DNA of 55,540 bases. It comes from Saccoglossus kowalevskii. Taxonomy: Eukaryota > Hemichordata > Enteropneusta > Harrimaniidae. Numbering within the stretch: the first letter of the stretch is position 1; every line of letters starts with the position of its first letter. Positions 1 through 14,800 of the stretch are shown here, one piece after another. The translations under genes were made by a program, and so were the position numbers. The stretch spans positions 211,901-267,440 of the forward strand of contig NW_003149271.1 in NCBI RefSeq assembly GCF_000003605.2. The letters are read 5' to 3'. A model generated the notes under the pieces. That model saw nothing but the letters and a program-made list of their open reading frames with translations. It searched no databases and was not told the DNA's origin.

Positions 1-3000
1 TAATGTAATGTGATTAAGTGTATGCTGTATGGGACGAAGAGAAAATAGTATAATTCTTAGACGCGGGTTTTCTTCAGTAAATTTAAGAAACAGCGTATTA
101 ATTATCAACTATCTCTCGTTGGTTAATATGTTTCCTTTGCTAATTTACATGACATACTTCTACTTGATATACATTATTTATGTGACTGTTATGCGACTTT
201 GAGTAATAATATAAATAGTTCATGAGCTAAAACATTCAAATCTAATTTGGTTGTGGCATCCCTTGTCCTGTAACATTTAATATTGATATTAGGTCGTCTA
301 CGTAAAAAATAACACATTTCATTATAGCCCGAGATAATTGCTCTACAGTGAGTGGCATCAAATTAAAGTCAAAATATCATTTTAATAACACACAATTTTG
401 TAAATTCTATTTTGAACTGCATTCCCAAAGTATGCAAGGTATCCTAGAGAATAACGTGACTGATCAAGTATATGTTGGACTGTTTAGAATACGATAGTTT
501 GCCAGTCAATACACAAACTTTATCATCCACGAACACACATCGTTGAGAATATCGGTTAATTTATACCAAATTGGTTTTTGGATTCAGATCTAGCAAAGAA
601 GGCAGCCAAGTTAATTAGCTTTCTAGTGTGATCTTATGACCCTTGGAATGAGAACGTCCTCATCAAAGATACGCCAATCGTCTCCAGAAAAAAAGGCAAG
701 TCATCTAATGTATCGACGTCTAACGATTAGAGTCGACGGTAATATAGTCAACTAGTAATTGTCATATACGCGAACTCGCCCATGCGACGTATATCTGTAG
801 TGGCGTAATTAGCATACGTTGATTAGTTTTGGGGATTAAGGACTTAGTCTTTAGGTGACGTATTCATAGTGGGAGTACGGGGGTATCGTTCTATTAATGC
901 ATTTATTTGTATCCTGCAATTGTAATCGTCAACAGTATTGGTTTATTTAAATATAACGATAACCTTACAACCATATGCTTCGTACGATGAATCATTGTCT
1001 TTGAATTGGATTCATGTGAATCATATGCATAGAATACAATGCTGATTTACCATGAGATTTGCGAAGTGTATGTGCCCCTAATGATCGGCATTGGTATAAA
1101 TGTGTATCAAGTAAACAAATAAATAACAAGCAGTATGAGAGTTGAATTATATCACCACAGAACGCCTCGTTAGTATACTTAAGTGTGTTTACCTTTGTGT
1201 TGTCTTATGTGTCCCCCACTATTTCAAAGTTGAGTTTCATTTTCTAACTCACATTAATTGAGAAAATATTTCGATGAACGATCTACTTTGTACTATAAAC
1301 AATTATGATAGCCATATTCAAATAGACAAAACCAAGATATAAAACTTCCAACGTTTGTAAAATTCGGGAAATTAAAAATGGCAAGTTGGTCAAAGCATAA
1401 GAATGTTATTGTGACATGAAAGACACAGCAAAAGGTCTGCATCACAAATACGGTTACTGTTTTTATTTTGAAAACACAACACGAATATGTTCCATGTACT
1501 ATTATTTTTAATTTTATACGGATTTTGGAATCTCTCATCTGTATTTGACAGTTTATAATGTACCGCCTTCTAAGCGGATGGCCATGTTTTAAAATCTGTA
1601 GAAGATTGTCTCGCGATTAAAACATTCCGATCTCCGTATTTGTGTCGATTTAACATTTCATACAGTTAATGACCATATATCGAACATATTTAACAAAGAT
1701 CAAAGGTACGTCGCCGCACTGCGAGGAATTTAGTCGATCATGTTGATCTGGGTTGTAGCCAGAACTCAGCTACCGATCGCCCCATGCCCCAATAGAACGC
1801 AAAAACTAGTGTTCGTGCAATAAATATGCACAATTAGGCATGTCATTGAATAACTATTCGCAGATATAGAAGTTAGACCTCAAAAGTTGCGGTAAGATCT
1901 CCTACCTGTGCAATTCAATTAGTATTTCTCCGTGCGTGAAGTAGTGTCTAAGCAGAACGCAAAGCCCAGAAGCAATGATTATCGAATGCCGCCAACGTTT
2001 CCAAGGAAACTTTGAATCCATGGTAATATAGTAGTCAAGTATTTAAAGATGCTTATTTGTGTTTGTAAATATTTGTTACGACTAACTATGATCAGATCTT
2101 TGCTTAATTAATTAATTAAATTAATTATTCAAGTACAAAATTAAGCAAAAACAAAACCACTGGTTGTGTCATGTTCACAAGAAATACAAAATTGATTCCT
2201 GATTATTTTTTTCTGCGTTATAATTATAAATCTAAAGAAATTGACAATCATTTGATCTAACACAATTCTTATCTCATAATGTCGTTGAACAAGTATGATT
2301 ATACACTTTTCCCGAAATCCAAGCTTCCGTAAAATGTGTATATTACCTAAGATGTTCAATATCAGACTAAATAACATATTTAATATATAGTAATGGTTTA
2401 GCCAAATACGGTTTCATTTCTTATACTATAAGCATCTTCAAAAACAATTCGATTCAATTATATCACTTGTTAGGGTCATTGTAAATAGATCGATTAGCAA
2501 TCGTTACAGTCATCTGATGGGGGTTATGCAATGCATCCTTTGATACATTTTATTACTAATCACTAGTAATCTGATGTGAGTCGTCATGGTTTTATTAGTA
2601 CAATTCGCTGATTTCTTCAAGTCTTGTATTCCCCAGGCATGTCGGTACAGCAATTACAGTAGACTCATAAAAATGGCAATTACGAACATGATGACTCCTG
2701 TTGCATGACCAGCTCTAAAGTACAAATACCTCACAATAATACCGAGGTGGTAATAACATGTCCAACCGTAGATCTGTTAACTAAAGTTGTAAAATTTCAA
2801 GTCCAAGACACAATTAACAAAATATTACACTAGAATAAAACAACTGACAAGTATACAACATGTGAAATGTGTAACAGAAAATATATGGCCCTTATGGTAT
2901 ACATTGATGTCAGGTGTTTTGAAAAGAGTGAACACATCCTGCTCCACATGTGGCATCGCCATATATCATCGTAAGCATACTGTCTAATCTAGCCATTCTT

Positions 3001-3354
3001 TACACAACACTTAGCTCAAAAGTGTGGACGAAAGAAGACAATGAGCTAGAAAATTTCCACCAAGGCAGTCAGGCAGAGAGCTGCGCCATGGGGTGAAATT
3101 CAAGGCACAAATGAAGCAAAAGAACAGATCGTGTACTCTGCTATTATATCAAATTCATAAGAATATAATCGCAAATTTAGGAGTGTTGATAGTATGCATA
3201 TCATCAATGTCTGAATATAAATTGACGGATTTGTTTGTGTATCATTTCTATGGAAACCCAGCTTTATATAGAGGAAAAAGAAGCACAATGTATTTCTATT
3301 GCAGTGTCGGGTATTTTGTTGAGAAATATATTCACGAAACTCGTCACATACGTT

Positions 3355-3432
3355 ATCGTTGGCAATAAACAAATCTAGCATATAGATGATGTCATCTTCA
3401 ATGTATTCTGATGTAACGGCTCTAGAAATCAA
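3355..3432 (-). CDS. Weak exon candidate, acidic peptide, unidentified
   Basis: Minus-strand segment starting near an acceptor (GATTTCTAG) and reading RAVTSEYIEDDIIYMLDLFI, then ANDN before a donor-like GTATGT. Codons are strongly purine-any-pyrimidine. It may be part of an unrecognised gene or chance; no homology is evident. Confidence 0.15.
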
Positions 3433-4433
3433 TTTCGCAATGTTGATATAGTATATATTTTTAATGAGTTCCGTTATTCAATCCAATAAACCAGTCAAGT
3501 GTATGGAAACCTGAATTAGCTCTGGCAATACATTAAGCACCATAGCGTGTATTTTATTTTCCTTGAAGCGATTAATTTACTGGTTCCATCAGCTTTCAAA
3601 TCAATCATATTTTCTGCAAAACTCATTCTACGAATAAGCGGTACATGTAGAGGGATCCCTGTATGGGGTTGCGAGGCCATTGATAGACCATCGGTAGTCT
3701 AGTTTCAACATTATAAATACAATACAATATATTAAATACGCTAAAATTGTACATACCAATAGAGTAGAATCACAGATGCTACTTTTTATTCACTTTAATG
3801 ATTGATTTTCACCGATGTATTGTCGAATCATTAAATTCGTAATATTTTATGCAACCGTGAGCATAGTCTGGCATGGGGATATGAGCAATTCGACATCGCT
3901 ATAGAAATAGAAACATATAAACGCATTGAACGAAGAGAATTTCCCGACACTGTGGCACCACAAAATAATTCGCAATCGTATTCAATATTGAAAGTATTCG
4001 CTTGTGGATAAAATGTTCTTCAAAACAATAATAGATCTAGATTTCATCATGTTTTACAATGATTCATGGCAGATAGATTAGAGGTATATGGGTGAATGAG
4101 TTATGGCGTAACCCTATACACTGTCTAACCAGTAATTTACATTAATTAGTATGTCCGAAAACAATCCCTTAAGATTTACGCCATAATGATGTTTCTGAAC
4201 ATGATAATATATCTTTCCAACTTCTCCACCAGTACATCAATTACAATAGGGTTTTCTAGTTTTGTACTGCATTAATAGCACGATGGATTATTTATTTATT
4301 CCTCTGTCTCCATGTTCACAAACGGTAATATAATTAAGTAGCAATAAATTCATTATATTGTTAAAAGCTGGGAAATTTCCATCCAACTATAGAGTCATCA
4401 GCAAATATACTTCTTGATTGAATTCAACATATT

Positions 4434-4649
4434 TCATGCATTACTAATGTCCAGTCGTTCAAGAGAGTTCACATATGGTACAATGTTTATTTTCCCTGAA
4501 TGCGGGTGATACATTTTTACTATGACATTTACTGGTTTATCAACAACACATTTAGAGTCTTTATGTCTGAAATACAATTCACAAAAGCATTCATCCGCTT
4601 TCAACTGTGCAACGTGTGCAATGTAAAGCTGTCCTGATAAACTAGGCAC
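4434..4649 (-). CDS. Weak coding candidate, 71 codons, unidentified
   Basis: A protein-like frame containing QLYIAHVAQLKADECFCELY and then VVDKPVNVIVKMYHPHSGK. An acceptor-like TGTATTTCAG lies inside it, so the last 45 codons could be a terminal exon on the minus strand, downstream of the receptor exon at 17.5 kb. It does not resemble a guanylate cyclase domain, and there is no supporting neighbour. Confidence 0.2.
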   Translation of the reverse strand: MPSLSGQLYIAHVAQLKADECFCELYFRHKDSKCVVDKPVNVIVKMYHPHSGKINIVPYVNSLERLDISNA

Positions 4650-7589
4650 TTATCGATCAATCGGGGGGAAATCTCTTACTTACCGAGTTAGCAAACTGTA
4701 AGCGGGGTATTATGTTGTCGAATCGACAAAGACGCGATAAAATCTTTTAGTTTGACTCTGCATCAAATTACCACCAAAAAAACACAAATTTAGAACACGT
4801 ATTTGTTCTGCTCACCGAAGTAGCATCATACAATAAAAGTCACTCGTGAAGGAGATGATGACAGAAAGAACTTGAATGACTGTCAAATCAGCGTGACATT
4901 AATGGCAGTGACTGACATGTGGGAACACTGGCTAATACTTGAGTATGTACAAAGTCAAGATAATACAACATGGTATAAACGGCATCCACTTATCAGATTG
5001 TATCGAGTCAAGAATGAATGGACTGTTACAGAATTGTATTGGTGAATAATGAATCACTATTGTCTCTGTATTCATATGTACGATAAATTAAAGAAGAATC
5101 TTTTCTCATGGGTTAAATTGACGATTATCTCAATAGCGTAGTACCCGTCTGTAATGTAGTCATTATTAAATACAGTCTAGCTGAAATTGCATTCGTAATT
5201 GCTGTTTGGTTGCGTAACATTATATTACAAAGAACCATGTTTATTCAGTGTGAAATGAAAAACTTCGTCTGTAGGAATTATTGCGAGTTTCTCGAATATT
5301 AATAAGGTATGCGAAGGTTATATACTAAATTAACCTGAGTAAATGAATACAGTCTGGAAAGAAATGCTAAAATGAATTCTAAAATATTGCAATTTATCCT
5401 TTAGGCATAACCGAGTTACTATCGCTCCGATTGGATTGGTTTTGCATTAATTGTTTTAACATTGCAGTAATGTTACAATTATTTGGCTTTTTATAACCAA
5501 AACGATAGACGCGGAAACGGTGGCCAATTTCGTACTTGAAATGTCAATTTTAAGGACAAGCATTAAACTAGACATGTAGTGAATCATTATATTCCTCCTG
5601 GAAAACTCTTACAATCGTTGAAACGCATGGTTTGGCGTCTTTTCGTGTGTGATTCCGGTCAATACATTAAGCTGTTTTTATGCTCAGTAAGTGACAGGCT
5701 AGGCTTGACGCGTACAAGTGCACACGTTAGTTGAATACGTACAATGGTTATCCACCTTTTAACGTTATATTGTACACACTGACCGAGGAATGGCTCTTGT
5801 TCACCATGAAGATGTATCATAGCTAAAAGTATTAAATTTGAAATTTACATTATCGTGTACGTGAATTAGGTTCTAGGAACATATTGTGGTGAATTTCAAA
5901 ACAAATGAGTTATATCGATTTATCTAAGATAATTTATTACATAGTCTAATGAAAGATTAATTATTCAGTCCCCAGGTGATACAATTTACGCGGATGCCAT
6001 GTTTTTTGACAGGAACACTCATAAATGAAATTTAGCACCCTAGTTGATTGGGTTGCGCGGATAGCGAATAGTACACGATCATTATTGTTAAACGCACTGA
6101 CCTCACGTCTGTTGATGATCTAGATATTTCTTAATTTTTCAAGATAACAAAACCCGAAATCGTTTTATCGCATATTATAGTTGCTATGATACCCATCGTC
6201 GTTTGTGTGTGTGTGATATTTCGTGATTTCATTAGCTGTATTGCGTGCTACGAACACATGTTGAAAATGGTACATCGCAGTTGTGCATGATAAAGATAGA
6301 TATAGAGAAAACAAATAAAGCCCGAAAATAGATAGAATTTATGATGTATTTTTCACAGTGTAATAAGCATTTCACATGACCAGAACACCACGACGGTCTT
6401 AATATATATATAGACACGGCTGTTGCAAACTAACATTTACCGTAAAATAATTGCACGTGTCATAAAAACGTTCATATTCTGAAATGAAAAATTGATAATC
6501 CTTCCGCAACATCGACTCTTCCGTTAACGTCACAGAAAAGCCACGCGCTGTTTGCAAAAATAATATGACCACAAAACATGCAATACAACGTTAAATAATA
6601 ATGTCATGCCAGGTGGGGCGTTAATGTGAAACGCAATTGAAGTTGCGGAATCAGAACTGAGTGATACAAACCCATATCGGCAAGTAGTCAGAATCAATGA
6701 TTTGTTTAAACTGTGAGTCAGGGAAAACCTTTTCTAATACGCGAGTAATTACTTGTAATCCTACTTAAGAACGAGTATTTTCTTTTGATGGTGTTTTGAG
6801 TGAACGGGATTACCAACTATAGACCATCAATGTTGACAAACCATAACCCCGTTGTTAATTTGCTTATCTGTAATCTCGATTCCAATATAGCTTGAAAATC
6901 CACATTATTTACGAGTCAATTGTCACATGTTAGTGACAGGAAAGTTAATGTCAACAGAATGATGAGTTCCAGAGAATTCACGTCCTCGTAGTTTATTTGT
7001 CTCACATTTCTGATTTTATGGAACAAACGTACATCAAAAAGATCATATATCATTAAATCAATCAGTTTCGGTATTTATTCCTGGGTATTTTCTACGATCT
7101 CGTTGGCTACTTTACAAATTAGTGATTGTGAATATGGCATCCGTTATATTTTGTCTCGCAAACACAGTATTCTTACGTTAAACGTATAAACGTGTATCGC
7201 AACACTGACTTTTCTTGTCGCAACGCGCCCTGTATTCGTGTTAGAGCTCGTATTACTGATTAAATGAACCGAGTCGAGAATAAATTACATTTTAGTTTAA
7301 ATTTAGTGACGTTATGCTGCTCGCCATATGTTACAGTCGCGCTAGACTATTGACTTTTCTCAAAATTCGACTTTTATACAAATTTGAGTGAAGGCGGATA
7401 TAAATTTCTTCTCATAGCAAACACCATTTGATTGTTACGTATAAAGTATAGAAGCGCCTCATATGCAAATTTAAGATTGATTAAATTCAGATTGTCCTCT
7501 TTCTTCTTTTTCTCAATCGATATTTCATACACAAATTAATTAAACTCTCCAAAACAATAAAACTCAATATTTATTGGGTTTGACAGCTT

Positions 7590-7700
7590 GTAACATATAC
7601 ATACAAACATATAAACATGACACACGAGATTCGAACTCGCTGTTATGACAAATGCACGTTGCCATTGTAAAAAACCTCCCGTTATGCCATACATTGGACT
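7590..7700 (-). mobile_element. tRNA-derived SINE-like fragment
   Basis: On the minus strand an A-box-like TGGCATAACGGG (7689-7678) and a B-box-like GAGTTCGAATCTC (7638-7626) are spaced as in a tRNA, and the T-arm GCGAG/CTCGT can pair. The flanking sequence does not form an acceptor stem and no clean anticodon arm is seen, so this is more likely the head of a SINE or a tRNA relic than a working tRNA. Confidence 0.4.
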
Positions 7701-8127
7701 AAAAAAAGACAACTTGAAATAGCGTGTAGTGAATGCGTGACTAGATGGACATGCGCAGTGATAATAAGTATTCAGACAGAAAATATGGTAAAACAATTAG
7801 TTGATAGTGTAAATAATAAACAATACAAATATCTCTAATATTTTAATTGTTTTTTTAAGCAGCTGACATTGACGTTCGAATTCTAGCGTTTTGAGCAAAC
7901 AACTACATTCATCCTACTAGACTGAATTACCCGTCCACTAATTGACTTGTAGGTTAGGCTAATTCCCACAAAATGACCCGAGGGAAGGTGACAATCTAAT
8001 TTAGCTGGCTTGAGTAGAAGATAAGTTACATGGAGGAAATAGTTTGGTTTATCTCCTCACAGATGACTACGTGCAATTCTGAAAGGTTTGAAAAAACCTA
8101 TGGGGAAGTGGTCGCCATGCATTGTCG

Positions 8128-8222
8128 TGCAGCGCGCCACAGTTTGTATGCAGCGCACCATAACTGTCTTGCAACGCGCTCAGGCGTCATGCAGCGTGTG
8201 CAATACGTCATGCAATGCGCCA
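8128..8222 (+). repeat. Degenerate 21-bp periodic repeat, 5 copies
   Basis: Core TGCAGCGCGCCA recurs at 8128, 8149, 8170, 8190 and 8211, with variants such as TGCAACGCGCTC and TGCAATGCGCCA. Spacing is 21, 21, 20 and 21 bp. The block is GC-rich against an AT-rich background. Two frames stay open through it (8030-8254 and 8088-8273), probably as a by-product of a period divisible by three. Confidence 0.7.
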
Positions 8223-8254
8223 AAAAATGTGTTTCGTCGACCGGGACGCTTTAA

Positions 8255-11200
8255 AGATTGGAATGTAATTTGAAGATGACTATTTCAGGAAAATACTGCA
8301 CACCAAGCAACGTACCCCTTAACGTCATTCAATCTAAATGAAAATACGTATTCAACAACATAGGAACTCGCTAGATATTACTCTTTGAATAATGCCTTCA
8401 AAAATCTAGTTAGGATGTATATGCATTTTAAACCACATTAAAAACAATAACAATTAATAATAATACGATAAACAATACAATATACTCTCAGATATGACGT
8501 CATCTAATAACACAGTGTTGAAAATAAGGAAACTGACTCTGCATCACTCTGTGTGCTTTAACATTATCACTTCAACCGCTGTTTTCAGCATGGGAATTCT
8601 CGCGAGTACCTTTCATAAACCTTTCAAAAGCTTGATATTTTTTTTTCGAAATAGGGTTTTCCCTCGGATGTGCTCTTTTTGTCGAGAAACAAGTGATTTA
8701 TCGAACATAAAATATAATTTAACGTGTAACTACCAGTATCGCTCAAGTGGGATCGATTGTTCAAGGACCACTTTTTAACTCCTGAATTAGCTTTTAGCAA
8801 TTAAGTTACTGTTACTCTAAATATTGTGATGCCTCAAAAAAAACTAAATTTCTAAATTGGAATTGTTCATAAATAGCGATCTGTTCCACAAATAAGACAA
8901 ACGGCTTTGCGAGGTCTTCAATACACAAATTACGACCACTGTGTTAATTCATTCGATAGTCTGTATGTCCAACTCTTGCATTTATGCTAATAATATCGTA
9001 CTTTGCTGATAGCATGAGTCTTTCTTTTTAACTGTCTCAATTTGTGCAATAAACTATATGTGATCGTAACAGATGAAGGGAACACCCCGGGAACACACAT
9101 TGTCCTCGCGATGGCACGTGTTTTGCCTCAGTCGATTGGGTAACGAAATCGAAAGAAGAAAGCCCCGGGTTGTATTTTCTTCGTATTGTTTTAACTATAA
9201 TCTTTGGTAGATCACATATCCAATTATGTGATTGAGATATTTGATATAATCTCGAAAATATAATCACTACACTACTAATCCTCGTCCTAATTCTTAATAC
9301 TAAAGTAGAGTAGTATAGAACGCTGTTTTGTTTATAGGAGATGGAAATCATGCGAATTTTCAAGAAGATATTTTGCCGTTTGTAAACAAAATTTAAATTA
9401 TATGACTTTCTTATTGGTCGCAATAAGACACCCCGCATTACACACGCAAAAGTGGTCTGTATTGATTGGCAACAGATGATGGAGAGAGGTGATTTCACAA
9501 ATCACGTGACTTGATCAGTGAAGTTTTTACTCGCACAAAGTTAAAAATATCTCTAGATCTGTGTCAGAATAATGTCCCCGGTTCAGGCTGAACCAATGTA
9601 CAATATTAAATAATATATGAGTAATTGACAGTATGACAAATGCGATTTACTCATAACCTGTGAAGGCAGGGGCCGTCGGCTTGAACAGTATGCGTCATTG
9701 AAATGGCCCGAGGTAACCAACCTTGTATTGGGTATTGCCTATCTGTAATTATTTGTTTGTCTGTGGCATAAAGTTAATCTGATTGAGAAGGATACTAGAG
9801 TACACAATACATATAGAAGCAGCGGCAGCGAAGTGATGGATGTGTCGATTAAATAGCTTGTACTAGATAATAGTTAAATGCTGCTTTATTGTACACGTAT
9901 TCGCTAGTAATGAAATTATTCAACCAAGCCATCCATCTTACAGGGGATATATTATTGATATATGAGTTATTAATATTTCGAGTTACTTTTGTTGCAGATC
10001 GAAAAATGGGTTAAATTAACATTCATCAAACAACATTTATACTTTTAAACAATAATATTTTTAATAATACTTTTTAACAATGATAATTGTTAGTATGATT
10101 TTATATATTGATATTAGATAAATTCAGAGTAAATATAAAATACATTATTCTGTTGTTTTTTACGGGACTGAAGATGTTGATCTACACACACGTATCAATA
10201 ATCTACCTCTGCTGAAACGTTCCATGTCAATGTTTTTATTAATGTTTAGTGCCTCGAAGAATGACAGTAACGACCAATGGAGTGTGTTGAAATTAGCCGC
10301 TAGATGGAGAATGGCATCGACAACTGAAATGACGTGGTACACTTCGATGAACGACAGTGATTGCAAAGACAATGAGACATGCAATATTATTTCACGAATT
10401 TACGAGTAATTGCGTAATCATTTGGTTCATAATGAATAATTATGATGATAGTAAATTGCAGTACAGTACATAGTGACAGAGATTAAAGACATTTAAGTAT
10501 TTTCAAGACATGTTACGATGATGAAATCTAGATTGTGTGATGAATAAAACAATATGATCTGACTAACTCGGAGTAGCAAACAATTTACATCAACGTTTAT
10601 TTACACTCCCAGAGCAATTACTGGGTTATGATGCTGTATTATTCAAGAATTCAAAAGAAGTTTGTAGAATGATAAGTTTTCTACGGTAACAGAATTGTCT
10701 ACATGGAGATACTGATCTATCATATTTAAATGCGTTTGGGCAATTTGACAATTGATTTCCCGGGAAACAACGAATATGCCTCGATTAGCTCGTTCAAGTC
10801 AAATTTCCAAGTAGGACACTTTGTCTGCGCTATAAATGAAATTTCCTTGATTGACACATTTATAGCTTTTCTGTTCTTCTTCGGATTCAAATTTGCATAT
10901 ATAGGTCATACAATTCGTGTTCAAACAAATCACCGACACATACATATTCAGTTGCCATGGTAGTTATTTTAAAAATCTCATATAGGCTATATTTGTTTTC
11001 GTTTGTCGCTAGATCACTGGAACATAATAACTTAAATTATTTGCATAACACCGACTGCAGTTTCGAATTATTGTACAAATTAATTCATGAACTTTCAAAT
11101 AATTTTGATTTGTAAGACATATATTTACATACTACTAACAGGAAATGCTGTTGCTACTCTCCGTGTTAATTGGCATCGTGTTTTATTCAAACTCTTTTAT

Positions 11201-11799
11201 TCATAAACGGTTGTCGGGAGCGTATATTTAAAAATGATTTATATTGCGTTCGAGTAGAACTGTATAACTTAGCCACTAGTAACACTGAATGAATTTGATA
11301 ACTGGGAAGATAAGTAGAAACCCCAACGCGTTCTCAGATTATACTCGAAGCACAGAGTACATCTTTAGAAAACGTATTAGTTAGTAGGTCTGTACGTTGT
11401 GCAACTGTCTTTTCCCGGGGGAACTCTAAATCCTTCTTTATGTTTACTTGCTTTAATAATGACATGCCAGTAAAGAGTGATTTTTGACTTCTGTATCGAT
11501 CTTACTTTCAAGGCACGTCCAAACTCATTTGTCTCTTAATACATTGCTAGAACACTATTGTTGATGAAAATACTCAGTACATATATGAACAATATACGTG
11601 GAGTAGTAAAACAGTTGCACGTGGCTAAGCAATGGTAGTGAGCATAACAACATACTGTTTTCGTTACCAATCATACATATTAATTGCTCGGACATTATAT
11701 GAACCATAACTTCTATAGACTTGATGTTGTCGCTTTCTATAAGTAGACATTATTCACCACGATTGCTTTATTGAATAGAGTTCATTGTTTTAATAAGTG

Positions 11800-11862
<63 letters not shown>

Positions 11863-14800
11863 TTATGTTTTGGACTTTATTTACTGCAAATACCCTAGAA
11901 AACTGAAATAAAACACATTAAATCACATTAAATTATAAGGTTACAAATTCGTATACATATAAAACTATATACACAAATTCAATATTGTTTAAAAGATTAT
12001 GTTTCTTCAAATACATTACGGTTCCTGCTCTTTTAATTAATTAATCCCACTTATTAGACAATTTACCATAAAAATATTCTCTTTATTGCTGGTGCTATCT
12101 GAACGAATACAATACTGTTTTACTTATTCGAACGTTTCAGTCAAATAAAATGCTACCAAACATTCCAAAGACTAGCATAATTTATGAGACTTATATTTAT
12201 TTATTTTGTTTGTTTATTTATTCTGTATAAATGAAGTATAATACACATTTTTTTTTAAGTTCTTTAGTGTGACATGAGTAATTTCTATCTTTCGTTACTG
12301 TAGTTTTAAAGACCTATTGATATAAGTACTTATACTCCAAAACAAACACAACAATTGTCAAGACGAGGAAGGTATATGAATTGTAATATGTCCTTTGATT
12401 TGGTATTTTAAGAAATGAACATATAGTATAATCTAATAATAGTTCAATCACTGGCCATTTGGGGCATTGACATAGATAATGCGACGTGGCTGCCTTGTTT
12501 ATTTGCGTTAGATCGGTGAAGTATTAGAAATATTATAAATATAAGTATGTCAGTTTGACTTTGAACTGTTACATCATCGGTGTGGAACATAAACAATATG
12601 GTCATGATCACAAATGTCATCGGCGCTCATTGTGTTTTACAATTCGATTACCTATCAATATTGGTTGCTGTGGCATTGTGTGATCGAGATGACCTGGCAC
12701 TTTGTGAGTGCTGTTCATTTCAATATCAGTATGGAATCTAGACAGTAGGCATAAAACAAAGCTGAAACAAAACTTCATGGCGTGCATGGATAAATGAAAT
12801 TACATAAAAAAGAAAATGTCATAGATGTGTTAGATGTACCTATCACTAATTGTAATTATATATAAAATAAACAGCGTTGCTGGTGGAATCGGCTTGTTAA
12901 CACTTAACTTAATTTTTCTGATGAAGAGATGATAATATACTCAGATGTAAGAATATATAGATGTAGAAAACATTCAATAGCGACATCGCATACAATTTAT
13001 GTAGACTTTTGTGTAAAATAAGATACACCTGTACATAAAATCGACCTTTCAATTCACGGGGTCACCATCAAACCATTATATATATATCCCCACAATGTAA
13101 ACGTTTCAAAGGGAAATTCACGGTACAGTATCCAGGGAATGCAAACACACAAGGTATGTTGAGTAAGAGGAACACGCACTTAACGCGGTGTGTTCGGCAT
13201 AAATATGCATACAGTATCACCACTGCAGGGTACTTTAGCAGCTTACGTTTCACCTGGCAGGACGGCGTAAATGGTTTCCCAAGAGTATTGTAAATTGTAT
13301 GTATATGTACCAAGTAGCCCACGAAGAAGAACAACTCATTTATATTCACAAGGCATCGCATCGAAAGGTATCTCATCAAGTCAACAACGTAATCAAGTTA
13401 ATATTTCATCACAAATGCATCTCCAGTACTATGTAATGATTGAAACTATTGAAACAAGACTGATGTTTAAAGCAATTACTGAAGCAAATAATACACGGTG
13501 GTAGGATTTCCACTTCATTTACTTGATTCCTGAACGGATTCGTGTTACATTTACATCCCGGTGACAAGTGCGAGTTTCTCGCCCTTTACGTCTGATTCAA
13601 TCGATGTAAATAAAAACCGAGCACGTTATTCGTGTCTGCATCTGAACATTGTTTATGCCGTTTAGTTCAAGGTTTACGAATATCTGAGTACCCAAACACA
13701 AATGTGTTACTTCTTAAAACAGTTGATATGTAGACGTATTGTATATGTACCATTATAGTTATCTGAGTGTGTGTTTTGAATCAGTATTGGACAGTCACTT
13801 CGGTGTATCTCAACATCTACATACATACAGCGAAGGCCATCCCTTCATGTATCACCTCATACTGTAGTCATACTGTAGATATTGAGAAAATATCGTCATC
13901 GATAAATTATTCAATAATCTTGGGGTAATACACAAAGTATATATTTAAAATTGCCGCTGATTTATTTTGAAAATAGACATGATCGCTGATTATGGATGTG
14001 TGGTATTACCGTGTTTTTTGGGGGTAACGTGAAGCATAATTTGAGGGACTGTGTTAGAATTATTGATTCAACTATTCCCCTATGTATCACAGATGGTAGT
14101 ACCGTTGTATCGCAGCACATCTTTTTGAAAAGTTTGACAGTTTAATTTTAGAACATAACTTACACAATGAAAACCAAAACTCAACAAGTTTGAAAACAAT
14201 ATGGACAATTGTAATACTGTGGATTTTCTTCTATTTTACGTGTTATTATTCACAAGAAAGCTGTCGCCTTCACGGTTGTGTAATTGAATTCAATGTTGTA
14301 TTTTCTGTAAGTTTATAACCACTTTATTGGTTGAGTATTATTAAATTAGATAGTCTATTAAATTATGCTGACTATTAAGTTAGAATTTCTTGTCGGTATT
14401 GTCGGTATATATTAGCTGTTTCTTGAACATTTCTTTATAGTTTTAACTGCAATTCAATTAACCGTACATGCAAACTCACCAATATGTCGGCGAATTTCAC
14501 AGTCAAAACTGATCAAGGTAACTACATGGGATTTTTACGCCGAATGGCCATTAGATTACATACGGTGAGGGGGGTCCGTAATCCCGTAGAAAGAGTAGTT
14601 TCTATTCATCAGTGCTACTGTTCGGTGTACCAATGCGTTGTTATTTTTGTCCGTAGCTTTACTACAGTGTAACATTGTAACCCTTCTTTCCGCAACGCCC
14701 ATATCCACTAAACAGTGAGCTATTTTCACCACAAACGACAATCATCTATTAATCTCCACAGTGTAAAATAACATACTGCAACACGATGTTTACATTTAAC

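Larger units (their letters stand above)
1..7589. other. AT-rich region without a recognised gene
   Basis: Apart from the two weak candidates listed at 3.4 and 4.5 kb, I see no coding exon, RNA gene or mobile element. A TTAATTAA-type palindromic run lies at 2105-2129. If the receptor gene at 17.5 kb continues in this direction, its remaining exons could be here but were not recognised. Confidence 0.5.

Noticed and set aside
3093-3368. 91-codon plus-strand frame
   Set aside because: Overlaps the opposite-strand 110-codon frame; neither shows a known domain, and only a short minus-strand segment was kept as a weak candidate.
9037-9498. 153-codon open frame on the minus strand, one of the longest in the window
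   Set aside because: No recognisable domain, unremarkable composition and no splice or promoter context; a frame this long can occur by chance across six frames of 55 kb.
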